Positions 57,560 to 64,000 of a stretch of DNA of 64,000 bases are shown here, piece after piece; position 1 is the first letter of the stretch; each line of letters starts with the position of its first letter. The notes below the pieces were generated by a model. That model was given only the letters and a program-made list of their open reading frames with translations, was not told the origin of the DNA and made no database searches. This stretch comes from Pseudomonadota bacterium. Its GTDB lineage: Bacteria; Myxococcota_A; UBA9042; GCA-2863065. The position numbers were made by a program, and so were the translations under genes. Location of the stretch: assembly GCA_005776725.1 (NCBI GenBank), contig SXOO01000120.1:17608-81607 (forward strand), read 5' to 3'.

Positions 57560-59235
57560 GCCGCCTCGGGTTCCTCGCCGTCGGCGGCCTCGGCGACATC
57601 GGGATGAACAACCTGGTGATCGAGTGGGGCGGCAAGCGTCTCCTGATCGACGGTGGGGCGAAATTCCCAAACGAAGACAACCGCTTCGCCGAGCTAGTCC
57701 TGCCCGACCTCGGATGGCTGCACGCACACCGCGACAGCTTCGCCGCCGTGATCGTCACGCACGGCCACGAAGACCACATCGGCGCCCTGCCCTTCATCCT
57801 CCCGCGCCTCCAGCGCTCGGACGGTAGCGCGGTACCCACCTACGCCTCCCGGTTCTCTTGGGGCCTGGCCCGTCGGAAGCTCGAAGAGCACGGCGTGCAC
57901 AACACCGACCACCGCGTGCTCGAGGTCTCCGGAGCAGGCAGCCCCTACTTCCGGCTCCCCGAGCTACCCGAGATCGGCCTCCGCGCAATCCGCGTGACGC
58001 ACTCGATCCCAGACGCCACCGCGCTGGCCCTCGAGACACCCGTCGGGCGCGTGGTCCACACGGGGGACTTCAAGATCGACGAAGAGCCCGTGGACGGGGA
58101 GCACTTCGACCGCGCCTCGTTGTCGGCGCTGGGTGACGAAGGGGTCGCGCTGCTCCTATCGGACTCCACGAACGCCCAGGTCCCGGGACGTACGGCGTCT
58201 GAGGCCGCCGTGGTGCGCGAGCTCGAGACCTACCTCGACCGCAGCGGCCGGGTCCTCGTCTGCCAGTTCGCCTCCAACCTCCACCGTCTGATCGGCCTCG
58301 AGGCCGCCGCGCGCCGCCACGGGCGACGGCTGTGCCTCCTCGGGCGCTCTCTCGGGAGCGTTGTGTCGGTGGCGCGCGCCGCGGGCCTCGCCACGATCGA
58401 CGAGGGCCGCCTCATCGCCCCGGAGGCGCTCTCCAGCGTGCCTCCGCGTGAAGCGCTGGTGGTGCTCACCGGCTCGCAGGGCGAGCGACGGGCCGCCCTG
58501 GCGCGCGTGGCGGCGGGGGAGCACCCGGACCTCTCCGTGGGCCCTGGCGACATCGTGCTCATGAGCTCGCGGGTGATCCCGGGGAACGAGCGCCCGATCT
58601 TCGCCATGCAGAACGCGCTGCGTCGGCGCGGTGCCACCGTGATCCACGGCAAGGCCGCGCCAATCCATACGTCGGGCCACGCGCGGCAGGATGAGCTTCG
58701 CGAGATGCTCGCCCTGGTCAGACCCCGCGCCTTCGTCCCCGTACACGGCGAGTACGGCTTCCTCGCTGACCACGCGGGCCTCGCCACGGCCGCCGGAGTG
58801 ACGCGCACGCTCGTGGTTGAGGACGGCGAGGGGTTCTCGCTCGGAGCCGACGGCGACCTGCGTCGAGAGCAGCTCGTCAACCTCGAGTCGCATTACGTCG
58901 ACGGGTCCGTCGTTGGACGCGCGGGTGACTTCGGCTTCGACGACCGCCGCCGCCTCTTCCACTCAGGCATGGTCAGCGTGCTCGTGGAGGCCACCCGTGG
59001 GGGCTCGGCCCTCAGCGCCGATGTCGATGTCCAGTGTCTCGGGGTCTTTACGAACGGCGGCGCGCTGCTGGACACGGTGGCCGATGAGGTGGCGCGCGCT
59101 GTCGTGGCGCTGCGGCGGGACGCGTCCGACGCCGACGTGGAGGCGGTGGTTGAGACCGTGGTCCGCCGCACCTTCCGCCGCGAGACCGGCAAGAAGCCCG
59201 TGGTGGTCCCGTTCATCCGGTGGCGAGCCTCATGA
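57556..59235 (+). CDS. rnj: Ribonuclease J
   Basis: 559 residues from GTG 57556. Metallo-beta-lactamase/beta-CASP ribonuclease with HGHEDH (H69, H71, D73, H74) as the Zn ligands, VVHTGDFKID, LLSDSTNA and the beta-CASP part with GSQGERRAALARVA, SSRVIPGNE, HTSGHARQDEL and VPVHGEYGFLADHA. It acts as endo- and 5'-3' exonuclease in mRNA decay and rRNA processing. The C-terminal domain, which mediates dimer formation, is present. It overlaps the SDR gene by four bases upstream and engB by four bases downstream, so all three are coupled. Confidence 0.95.
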   Translation: MSRLGFLAVGGLGDIGMNNLVIEWGGKRLLIDGGAKFPNEDNRFAELVLPDLGWLHAHRDSFAAVIVTHGHEDHIGALPFILPRLQRSDGSAVPTYASRFSWGLARRKLEEHGVHNTDHRVLEVSGAGSPYFRLPELPEIGLRAIRVTHSIPDATALALETPVGRVVHTGDFKIDEEPVDGEHFDRASLSALGDEGVALLLSDSTNAQVPGRTASEAAVVRELETYLDRSGRVLVCQFASNLHRLIGLEAAARRHGRRLCLLGRSLGSVVSVARAAGLATIDEGRLIAPEALSSVPPREALVVLTGSQGERRAALARVAAGEHPDLSVGPGDIVLMSSRVIPGNERPIFAMQNALRRRGATVIHGKAAPIHTSGHARQDELREMLALVRPRAFVPVHGEYGFLADHAGLATAAGVTRTLVVEDGEGFSLGADGDLRREQLVNLESHYVDGSVVGRAGDFGFDDRRRLFHSGMVSVLVEATRGGSALSADVDVQCLGVFTNGGALLDTVADEVARAVVALRRDASDADVEAVVETVVRRTFRRETGKKPVVVPFIRWRAS

Positions 59236-59831
59236 AGTCCGCCTATCTCGGCGCGGCGTACGCCCCTGCGGATCCCCCGCCCAACCGCGATCTGCCGGAG
59301 ATCGCCGTCATCGGGCGCTCCAACGTGGGCAAGTCGTCGCTCATCAACATGCTGCTCGCGCGGCACGACATGGCGCGTGTTTCGAAGACGCCGGGACGCA
59401 CCCAGGCGCTGCACTTCTACAGCGCCGAGGTGCCGAAGTCGCCGCCCGTCTGCCTCGTGGATCTCCCGGGCTACGGCTACGCGGCCGTCCCGGACGCGAT
59501 CAAGAAGGCCTGGCCTCGCCTCGTCTACGGGTACCTCGACGGTCGCCAGGAGCTGCGCGTGGGGCTCCTCCTAGTCGACATACGTCGCGATCCGCGCGAG
59601 GAGGAGAAGGCGCTGCTCGCGCGCCTTCAAGCGCGGTCTATTCCGGTGTTGATCGGGATCACGAAGGCGGATCAAGTCGCCCCCACCAAACGCGCCTCGG
59701 TGGCCCAGAAGATCGCCGACCAGCTCCATGTGTCGCAGAAGCAGACCGTGCTGGTCTCCACCCTGGAGAACCTGGGCCGCGACACCTTGTGGACCCGCCT
59801 GGTCGCGGCCGCTACTGCGGCGACCGCGTAG
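59232..59831 (+). CDS. engB: EngB/YsxC ribosome biogenesis GTPase
   Basis: 199 residues. The ATG at 59232 overlaps the RNase J stop as ATGA; a GTG at 59220 is in frame but less likely. G1 motif GRSNVGKSS at 28-36 with K34, a PGRTQ switch segment, G3 DLPGYGYA, and TKAD as G4. EngB helps assemble the large ribosomal subunit. Coupling with RNase J joins two RNA/ribosome functions on one transcript. The C-terminus is Ala/Thr-rich and short. It converges with the DUF1501 gene over 57 bp holding an inverted repeat. Confidence 0.95.
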   Translation: MKSAYLGAAYAPADPPPNRDLPEIAVIGRSNVGKSSLINMLLARHDMARVSKTPGRTQALHFYSAEVPKSPPVCLVDLPGYGYAAVPDAIKKAWPRLVYGYLDGRQELRVGLLLVDIRRDPREEEKALLARLQARSIPVLIGITKADQVAPTKRASVAQKIADQLHVSQKQTVLVSTLENLGRDTLWTRLVAAATAATA

Positions 59832-59877
59832 TCCGCCGCGCTCGCCCGAGGGGCGGCGTCAGCCGGTTGTCTCGCGC

Positions 59878-59898
59878 TCTCCGGCGGTTATCCGCCGA
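59878..59898. terminator. Hairpin at the convergent ends of engB and the DUF1501 gene
   Basis: CTC-C-GGCGG and CCGCC-GAG arms around a TTAT loop; one base is bulged. It overlaps the stop codon of the minus-strand gene (59888), so it could serve transcripts from either side. Confidence 0.4.
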
Positions 59899-61135
59899 GT
59901 AGGGGCGTGAGCGGGGTCGACAGCCCGAAGCTCCCCTCCGCCGCCAGCCCTTCCACCGCGGCCAGCTTGCGCAACGCGACGTGGACGTGCTCCGGAGTGA
60001 GGCGCACGCCGCCCGGGTCCAGCGCCAACGTGGACGGGCTGACCGTGAGCGGGCTGTGGCGCTCGTCTGTGGCGCCGACCACGCGATTGCCGGACACGCC
60101 TCGCCCGAGGAACAACATGCTGGTGATGGACCAGTGGTCCTTGCCGTTGCCGTCGTTGTAGCCCGGAGTGCGGCCGAAGTCGGAGCCAACGATGATCGTG
60201 AGGCGATGGGCGATGCCGCGGGCCTCGGCCAGGCTCCAGAGCGCGTCGACTCCCTCCATCAGCTGACCAAGCCGCGGGAAGTGGCTGTCGTCGTGGTTGC
60301 CGTGCGTGTCGAACCCGCCGATCACCAGGTTTGCACTGACCGCGAGGCCGGACTCGAAAGCCGCGACCGCCAGCTGAGACTGCCGGATGAGCGGATTGCC
60401 GCCGTTGTCTAGCTGCTCTGGTAGCGCCTTGCTCAGCAGCTGGATCTCGCTGGTCCCGGAGCGCGCGTTCTCGAACGCACGCACCGACGACACGAGGCGG
60501 GGCAGCAGGACCCGGTCCTTGACGCGCAGCAGGCGCTCCCGGCGGTAACGGTCGATGGCCGAGGCCGCGTGGGGCGCGTGGAACGCCCGCTCGGCGTCCT
60601 TGGGGTCCGGCCGGTTCGGATAGGCGAGCCGCGCGAGCACATCGGTGTGGCCGACCCGGGTGGGCGCGACCAGACCCGCGGTGTGGTCGTAGCCTCCGCT
60701 GGACAGGAAGGCCATGGGGAGCTCGACGTGGGGAGCCGCAGCGAGCGCCGCGAACGCGGGATACCCCTCGATGAGCTTGCCGCTCCAGACATGGCGGACG
60801 CCGCTGTCGTGGCCGTTGGTCGCGGTGTCGATCCCGTTGACCACGAGGAGGCGCTTGTAGTGCTTGTCGAAGAAAGCCTGGGCGCCCGGGATCGGGGCCC
60901 AGCGGAGGGTGCCCGACTGGCCGATGTCGCTGGCCAGATACCGGTTCATGGGGTTCTCCGCCTCGGCGCTCTCGGCGCCCTTGGGGTCGCAGAGAGAGGT
61001 GGGATCCCAGCCCCCCGAGGCGTGAACACAGGCGTAGAGCGGCGCCTCCGCGCCCTCGGCTGCGCGGGCCGAGCGGCCGGCGAACAGCGAGAGCCCGGCA
61101 GCAGAGCAAAACTTCATGAAGTTGCGTCGTTGCAT
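59888..61135 (-). CDS. DUF1501 family protein with Tat signal
   Basis: 415 residues. Starts MQRRNFMKFCSAAGLSLFAG, a twin-arginine signal with cleavage after ARA. DUF1501 proteins have an alkaline-phosphatase-like fold; here ACVHASGGWDP, VVNGIDTATNGHDSG, NLVIGGFDTHGNHDD and IIVGSDFGRTPGYNDGNGKDHW are the typical metal-site blocks. The substrate is unknown. These proteins are commonly paired with DUF1800 or DUF1588/1592 cytochrome-like proteins, as here: the upstream c-heme lipoprotein gene ends 16 bases before this start. Export is probably in the folded state to the periplasm. Confidence 0.9.
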   Translation of the reverse strand: MQRRNFMKFCSAAGLSLFAGRSARAAEGAEAPLYACVHASGGWDPTSLCDPKGAESAEAENPMNRYLASDIGQSGTLRWAPIPGAQAFFDKHYKRLLVVNGIDTATNGHDSGVRHVWSGKLIEGYPAFAALAAAPHVELPMAFLSSGGYDHTAGLVAPTRVGHTDVLARLAYPNRPDPKDAERAFHAPHAASAIDRYRRERLLRVKDRVLLPRLVSSVRAFENARSGTSEIQLLSKALPEQLDNGGNPLIRQSQLAVAAFESGLAVSANLVIGGFDTHGNHDDSHFPRLGQLMEGVDALWSLAEARGIAHRLTIIVGSDFGRTPGYNDGNGKDHWSITSMLFLGRGVSGNRVVGATDERHSPLTVSPSTLALDPGGVRLTPEHVHVALRKLAAVEGLAAEGSFGLSTPLTPLLGG

Positions 61136-61151
61136 CGGTGTTCTCCCTGGG

Positions 61152-63539
61152 TCACTCGGTGAGGAATCGAAAATCGGAGAGGATCGCGCTCAGCACGGCT
61201 GACCAGGCGCGCACGGTGTAGCTGCGGTCACGATCGATCCGCTGGCCCTCGGGCAGCTCCTCGCCGGTGAGAGGGTCGTTTTTCGCCTGGCACTCCCAGG
61301 GCAGCCACTCGTCCTCCTCGTCCGCGATGACCGCGTCCCGGCCCGTGAGCCAGACATCGACGAAGAGCTCGAAGAGCGCCTCCAGGTCCGGGTCGCCGTC
61401 AGCGAGGCGCTCGCCCAGCAACCGGAGCGCGAGGTGGCGAAGGTTGTCGCGAATCCGAGCCTCCGCCTCTGGGATGACGAAGCCGTTGATGTCCAAGGGC
61501 TCGAACGTGGGCTCGACGTGCGGGAACAGCACCCGCGCCCCCTCGCCGTACAGGAAGTCCCGCGCGGTGGCGCGACACGCAACCTCGTTGGCCATGCGCT
61601 CCTGTACCGCGGCCATGAGGCCGTTCGGAGACGTGAGCCGGCGCGTGACCGTGTCCGAGTCGATCCCGCCGTAGAACAGCGCGTACGTCTCCGGGTCCCG
61701 GAGGGCGTGCCGCTCGTCCCATCCGCGAGTCCAGGCGACACCGACGGCCGAGGTGATCTTCCGGTCCAGCTCCTCAGGCGTGAGGAGGCGCCCGGAGCCT
61801 ACGTCACCGAGCTCCCGGAGGCGCTCCGCGGCCAGACCCGGTCGCGCGTCCCTCGCGCGGAACCACGGCGAGAGCACGAGGCGGCGGACCGCGCTCTTGA
61901 AGCGGAGCCCGTCCGCCACGAACGCCTCGGCCACGGCCGTGAGCTCAGCGGTCTGAGCTGTGGCCGCACGGGACCGCGCCGCGGCTCCCACTTCGCCGAG
62001 CGCCACCCGCTCTTCTTCCGTGGGCACCTCGAGGACCGGCTGCCCGGTGAGCAAGGTGAAGGCCGTCCGCACAGCGGCCAGCGCGAACCGGGGATCCGCC
62101 CCGAGGCGCTGGCCGAGCCACTGCAGACCGCGCGACTCTTCGCCGAACGGGACAGCCTCGGCGCCGAAGCCGGGAGGGCGCATGTCGGGGTACCACCCCT
62201 CGGCCGGCGGTCGAAAGCGCCCCGTGGCGTCCCAGGCCGCGAACGTGCCCGCGATCGGGTCGATGAGCTCGTGACATACCGTGCACGACGCGTTGAAGAG
62301 CGTGGGGTTATGGTCCGCGATACCCGTGGGGTCGATGGGGCGCTCCGCCACCCGCATGACGTCGGTGGCCAGGAAGAGGTTCCAGACCAGGCGGGCCCGC
62401 GCGCGGTTGCGGTTGGTGTCTGTGGTGGGGAAGCGGTTGAGCACCATGGGGCTCGTGAGCACCCCCGCGTGGGGCACGCCCGGGATCTTTGCGGCCCGCC
62501 ACTCGGTGGGGTCCGCGGGGTCCGTGAAGCTGGCCGCGCCCTCTCGTGGTGCGGCGTCCCCGGCCCCGGTCTCGACAGCGATACCGAAGACCCGCGCGGA
62601 GTACGGATTGACCACGGTGTAGTCCGCGGTGACGACGTCCGTAAACGGGAGGTCGTTCCGCACGACGTGGGCGATGAGCTCGAGGGGCTCCCGTGCCACC
62701 GCGTGGTTCGTGTGGCGGTCGGCCAGCGCCTTCTCCGCTGCGTCGACGCCCTCAGCCTCCCACCACTTCCGCTGCGGGTAGTCCTCCTTCGACAGGAGGT
62801 TCACGGCGTCGTGCCCGCGGTCGTACTTGTTGGTGAGCAGCTTGTCGTTCCACACCTCAGCGACCCGGTCGACAAAGGCGGGCTCGGCCAGGAGCGTGTC
62901 GATGAGGCCGGGGAGCGCTTCGTCGCCGCCCTCGTCGAGCAGCGCCAGCTCTTCGGACGTGGGGACGCGACCGGCGAGGACGATCGCCGCGCGCCGGTAG
63001 GTCATGGCCGCGTCGAGCAGCTCGATCTCAGCGAAATACGCGGTGTCGGCGCCGGCGGGCGCCACGGTGGTGCATCCGCCGCTCTCGAGGCCCTCGACAA
63101 GGGCGACCAACGCAGCTTCTTCGGCCGACCCCGGCGCGATCACCTGACCGCCGGAGTGGGGCACGCGCAGCGTGGGCTTCACCAGGAGGACGGAGTCGCC
63201 GTCGACCTGGTATCGCGCCAGCTCGCGCAACATCTCGAGGTTCGCGCTCTCCCAGCCAGTCTGCGAGGCCGGCGTGAGCCGGAGCTTCGAGTGTTTGGCC
63301 ACGCCCTGCGCCGTATGGCAGGCGATGCACTTGGCGCCGAGGACGGTGTTCCAAGCGGTCTGAAAGCGGGCCTCGATGGGGGAGCATCCCCCGCCCGCCT
63401 CAGGATCTTCGCCACCGCCGCAAGAGGCGACCGCGAGAACCATGAGTCCCGAGATCCAACCCGTCAGCCTGGGGGCGCCGCGCCCCCGCGAACCAGGGCT
63501 CGCGCCCATCGCGAGCGAGAACGAACTTCTTCTTCGCAT
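61152..63539 (-). CDS. c-heme lipoprotein of the DUF1588/DUF1592 type
   Basis: 795 residues from ATG 63539 with GGGAGG upstream. Lipobox LAVASC near residue 40 after a long Arg-rich lead. Heme c motifs CIACH (71-75) and CTVCH (419-423); the second is followed by ELIDPIAGTFAAWDATGRF, the hallmark of planctomycete/myxobacterial DUF1588-like cytochromes. RRAAIVLAGRVPTSEEL and VDRVAEVWNDKLL resemble DUF1549/1592 segments. Such proteins are thought to act with DUF1501 partners in periplasmic redox chemistry on large substrates. The next gene encodes that partner. An 8+4+8 inverted repeat lies 58-77 bp upstream. Confidence 0.85.
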   Translation of the reverse strand: MRRRSSFSLAMGASPGSRGRGAPRLTGWISGLMVLAVASCGGGEDPEAGGGCSPIEARFQTAWNTVLGAKCIACHTAQGVAKHSKLRLTPASQTGWESANLEMLRELARYQVDGDSVLLVKPTLRVPHSGGQVIAPGSAEEAALVALVEGLESGGCTTVAPAGADTAYFAEIELLDAAMTYRRAAIVLAGRVPTSEELALLDEGGDEALPGLIDTLLAEPAFVDRVAEVWNDKLLTNKYDRGHDAVNLLSKEDYPQRKWWEAEGVDAAEKALADRHTNHAVAREPLELIAHVVRNDLPFTDVVTADYTVVNPYSARVFGIAVETGAGDAAPREGAASFTDPADPTEWRAAKIPGVPHAGVLTSPMVLNRFPTTDTNRNRARARLVWNLFLATDVMRVAERPIDPTGIADHNPTLFNASCTVCHELIDPIAGTFAAWDATGRFRPPAEGWYPDMRPPGFGAEAVPFGEESRGLQWLGQRLGADPRFALAAVRTAFTLLTGQPVLEVPTEEERVALGEVGAAARSRAATAQTAELTAVAEAFVADGLRFKSAVRRLVLSPWFRARDARPGLAAERLRELGDVGSGRLLTPEELDRKITSAVGVAWTRGWDERHALRDPETYALFYGGIDSDTVTRRLTSPNGLMAAVQERMANEVACRATARDFLYGEGARVLFPHVEPTFEPLDINGFVIPEAEARIRDNLRHLALRLLGERLADGDPDLEALFELFVDVWLTGRDAVIADEEDEWLPWECQAKNDPLTGEELPEGQRIDRDRSYTVRAWSAVLSAILSDFRFLTE

Positions 63540-63596
63540 GCGAACCTCCCGGGGGTTGTGGCACCACCACCCCGTGTGTCTCGCATGCCTGCTCAC

Positions 63597-63616
63597 CACT
63601 GAAAAGACTTTCAGTG
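63597..63616. promoter_or_regulatory. Inverted repeat upstream of the c-heme/DUF1501 operon
   Basis: Arms CACTGAAA and TTTCAGTG with a four-base centre (AGAC), perfect. It lies 58-77 bp upstream of the 63539 start in an AT-richer stretch, as expected for an operator; it could also fold as a hairpin. Confidence 0.5.
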
Positions 63617-63628
63617 AAGAACGGGAGA

Positions 63629-64000
63629 ATGAACCCGTGTGCCTCTAAGACCAAGCAGACGCCGCGCTCAGCCTCCGCAGAGGGCTCCTTCAGAGAACCG
63701 GCCGACCTGACACCCGTCAAGCATGGAGTTCCAGATTTCGGCAAAGAAGCGAGCGACCAACCGCCCCCGCCGGGAACCCCGACCCCGCCCGCAACCCCGA
63801 CCCCGCCCGCAACCCCGACCCCGACGCGCACACCGACCCCGCCGCGAACCCCGACCCCGCCCGCAACCCCGACCCCGCCGGGAACCCCGACCCGGCCGGG
63901 AACCCCGACCCCGCCCGCAACCCCGACCCCGCCCGCAACCCCGACCCCGCCCGCAACCCCGACCCCGACGCGCACACCGACTCCGCCGCGAACCCCGACC
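63629..64000 (+). CDS. Possible Pro/Thr-rich protein, 3' truncated
   Basis: The plus-strand frame from ATG 63629 (or GTG 63614) is open to the window edge. It encodes about 45 ordinary residues (including GVPDFGKEASDQ) and then a regular ATPTPP / RTPTPP repeat. GGGAG lies directly against the ATG, too close to be a good binding site. Pro/Thr-rich linkers are common in myxobacterial surface proteins, but no signal peptide or other domain is visible. The frame may exist only because the DNA repeat lacks stops. Treat as weak. Confidence 0.25.
   Translation, partial: MNPCASKTKQTPRSASAEGSFREPADLTPVKHGVPDFGKEASDQPPPPGTPTPPATPTPPATPTPTRTPTPPRTPTPPATPTPPGTPTRPGTPTPPATPTPPATPTPPATPTPTRTPTPPRTPT
63771..64000. 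repeat. 18-bp tandem repeat with a 144-bp higher-order period
   Basis: Units close to aaccccgaccccgcccgc. Variant units containing CCGACGCGCACACCGA recur at about 63821 and 63965, exactly 144 bp (eight units) apart, so the array has a second-level period. It continues past the window edge. Confidence 0.88.

Larger units (their letters stand above)
63540..64000. other. Right-edge region: inverted repeat, possible ORF and GC-rich tandem repeats
   Basis: No firm gene. Holds the inverted repeat at 63597-63616, an open plus-strand frame from about 63629 that leaves the window, and the 18-bp tandem repeat from about 63771 to the edge. Confidence 0.5.

Noticed and set aside
63400..63975. Minus-strand open frame encoding a Gly/Val repeat
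   Set aside because: It has no signal or ordinary domain, overlaps the start of the c-heme lipoprotein gene, and is open only because the 18-bp repeat lacks stops.

Overview
The window reads as chromosomal DNA of a high-GC, Gram-negative, predatory or saprophytic deltaproteobacterium-like organism, most probably a member of the Myxococcota. The evidence is very GC-rich third codon positions, many Cys-rich lipoproteins, a Ser/Thr kinase, a subtilase ending in a MYXO-CTERM-like tail, menaquinone biosynthesis (menB) and RNase J. I see no rRNA, tRNA, CRISPR array, insertion sequence or prophage. Coding density is high, and the many long antisense frames are GC artefacts.

Layout. 1-9 kb: a truncated gene at the left edge, a small lipoprotein, cysM, an Slt-type lytic transglycosylase, tmk coupled to a lipoprotein gene, and two overlapping unknowns. 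9-21 kb: four large Cys-rich or repeat lipoproteins (seven pacifastin-like modules; DAT-repeat plus paired beta domains; mixed Cys modules; a 1380-residue protein of slime-mould CTDC-like repeats). 21-24.5 kb: a soluble Ser/Thr kinase and an AlkD-like glycosylase. 24.6-30 kb: a four-gene operon with overlapping ends encoding only exported proteins (glucodextranase-C/DOMON-like, outer-membrane barrel, lipoprotein, and a caspase-fold protein with Tudor-knot-like tail). 30-36.6 kb: a TetR/SDR unit with matching palindromic operators, menB, a 25-residue membrane peptide, a membrane protein, and glpD coupled to a CysQ/inositol-phosphatase-like gene. 36.6-49 kb: an L,D-transpeptidase lipoprotein, more repeat lipoproteins including one with two truncated-globin-like domains, a radical SAM-DUF2344 fusion and a DUF445 protein. 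49-60 kb: maf, DUF971, an aldehyde dehydrogenase, a secreted subtilase, and a TetR / HSDL2-like SDR / RNase J / EngB cluster. 60-64 kb: a Tat-exported DUF1501 protein paired with a c-heme DUF1588/1592-like lipoprotein, then an 18-bp tandem repeat running off the edge.

Themes. About thirteen predicted lipoproteins lie in 64 kb. Many are built from Cys modules resembling eukaryotic extracellular domains, or carry (Ala-Thr-Asp)n linkers that are encoded by different codons at each locus. Stop/start overlaps (ATGA, GTGA, TGATG) are frequent and define the operons. Five genes have promoter-like hexamers placed 6-9 nt before the start codon, which suggests leaderless transcripts.
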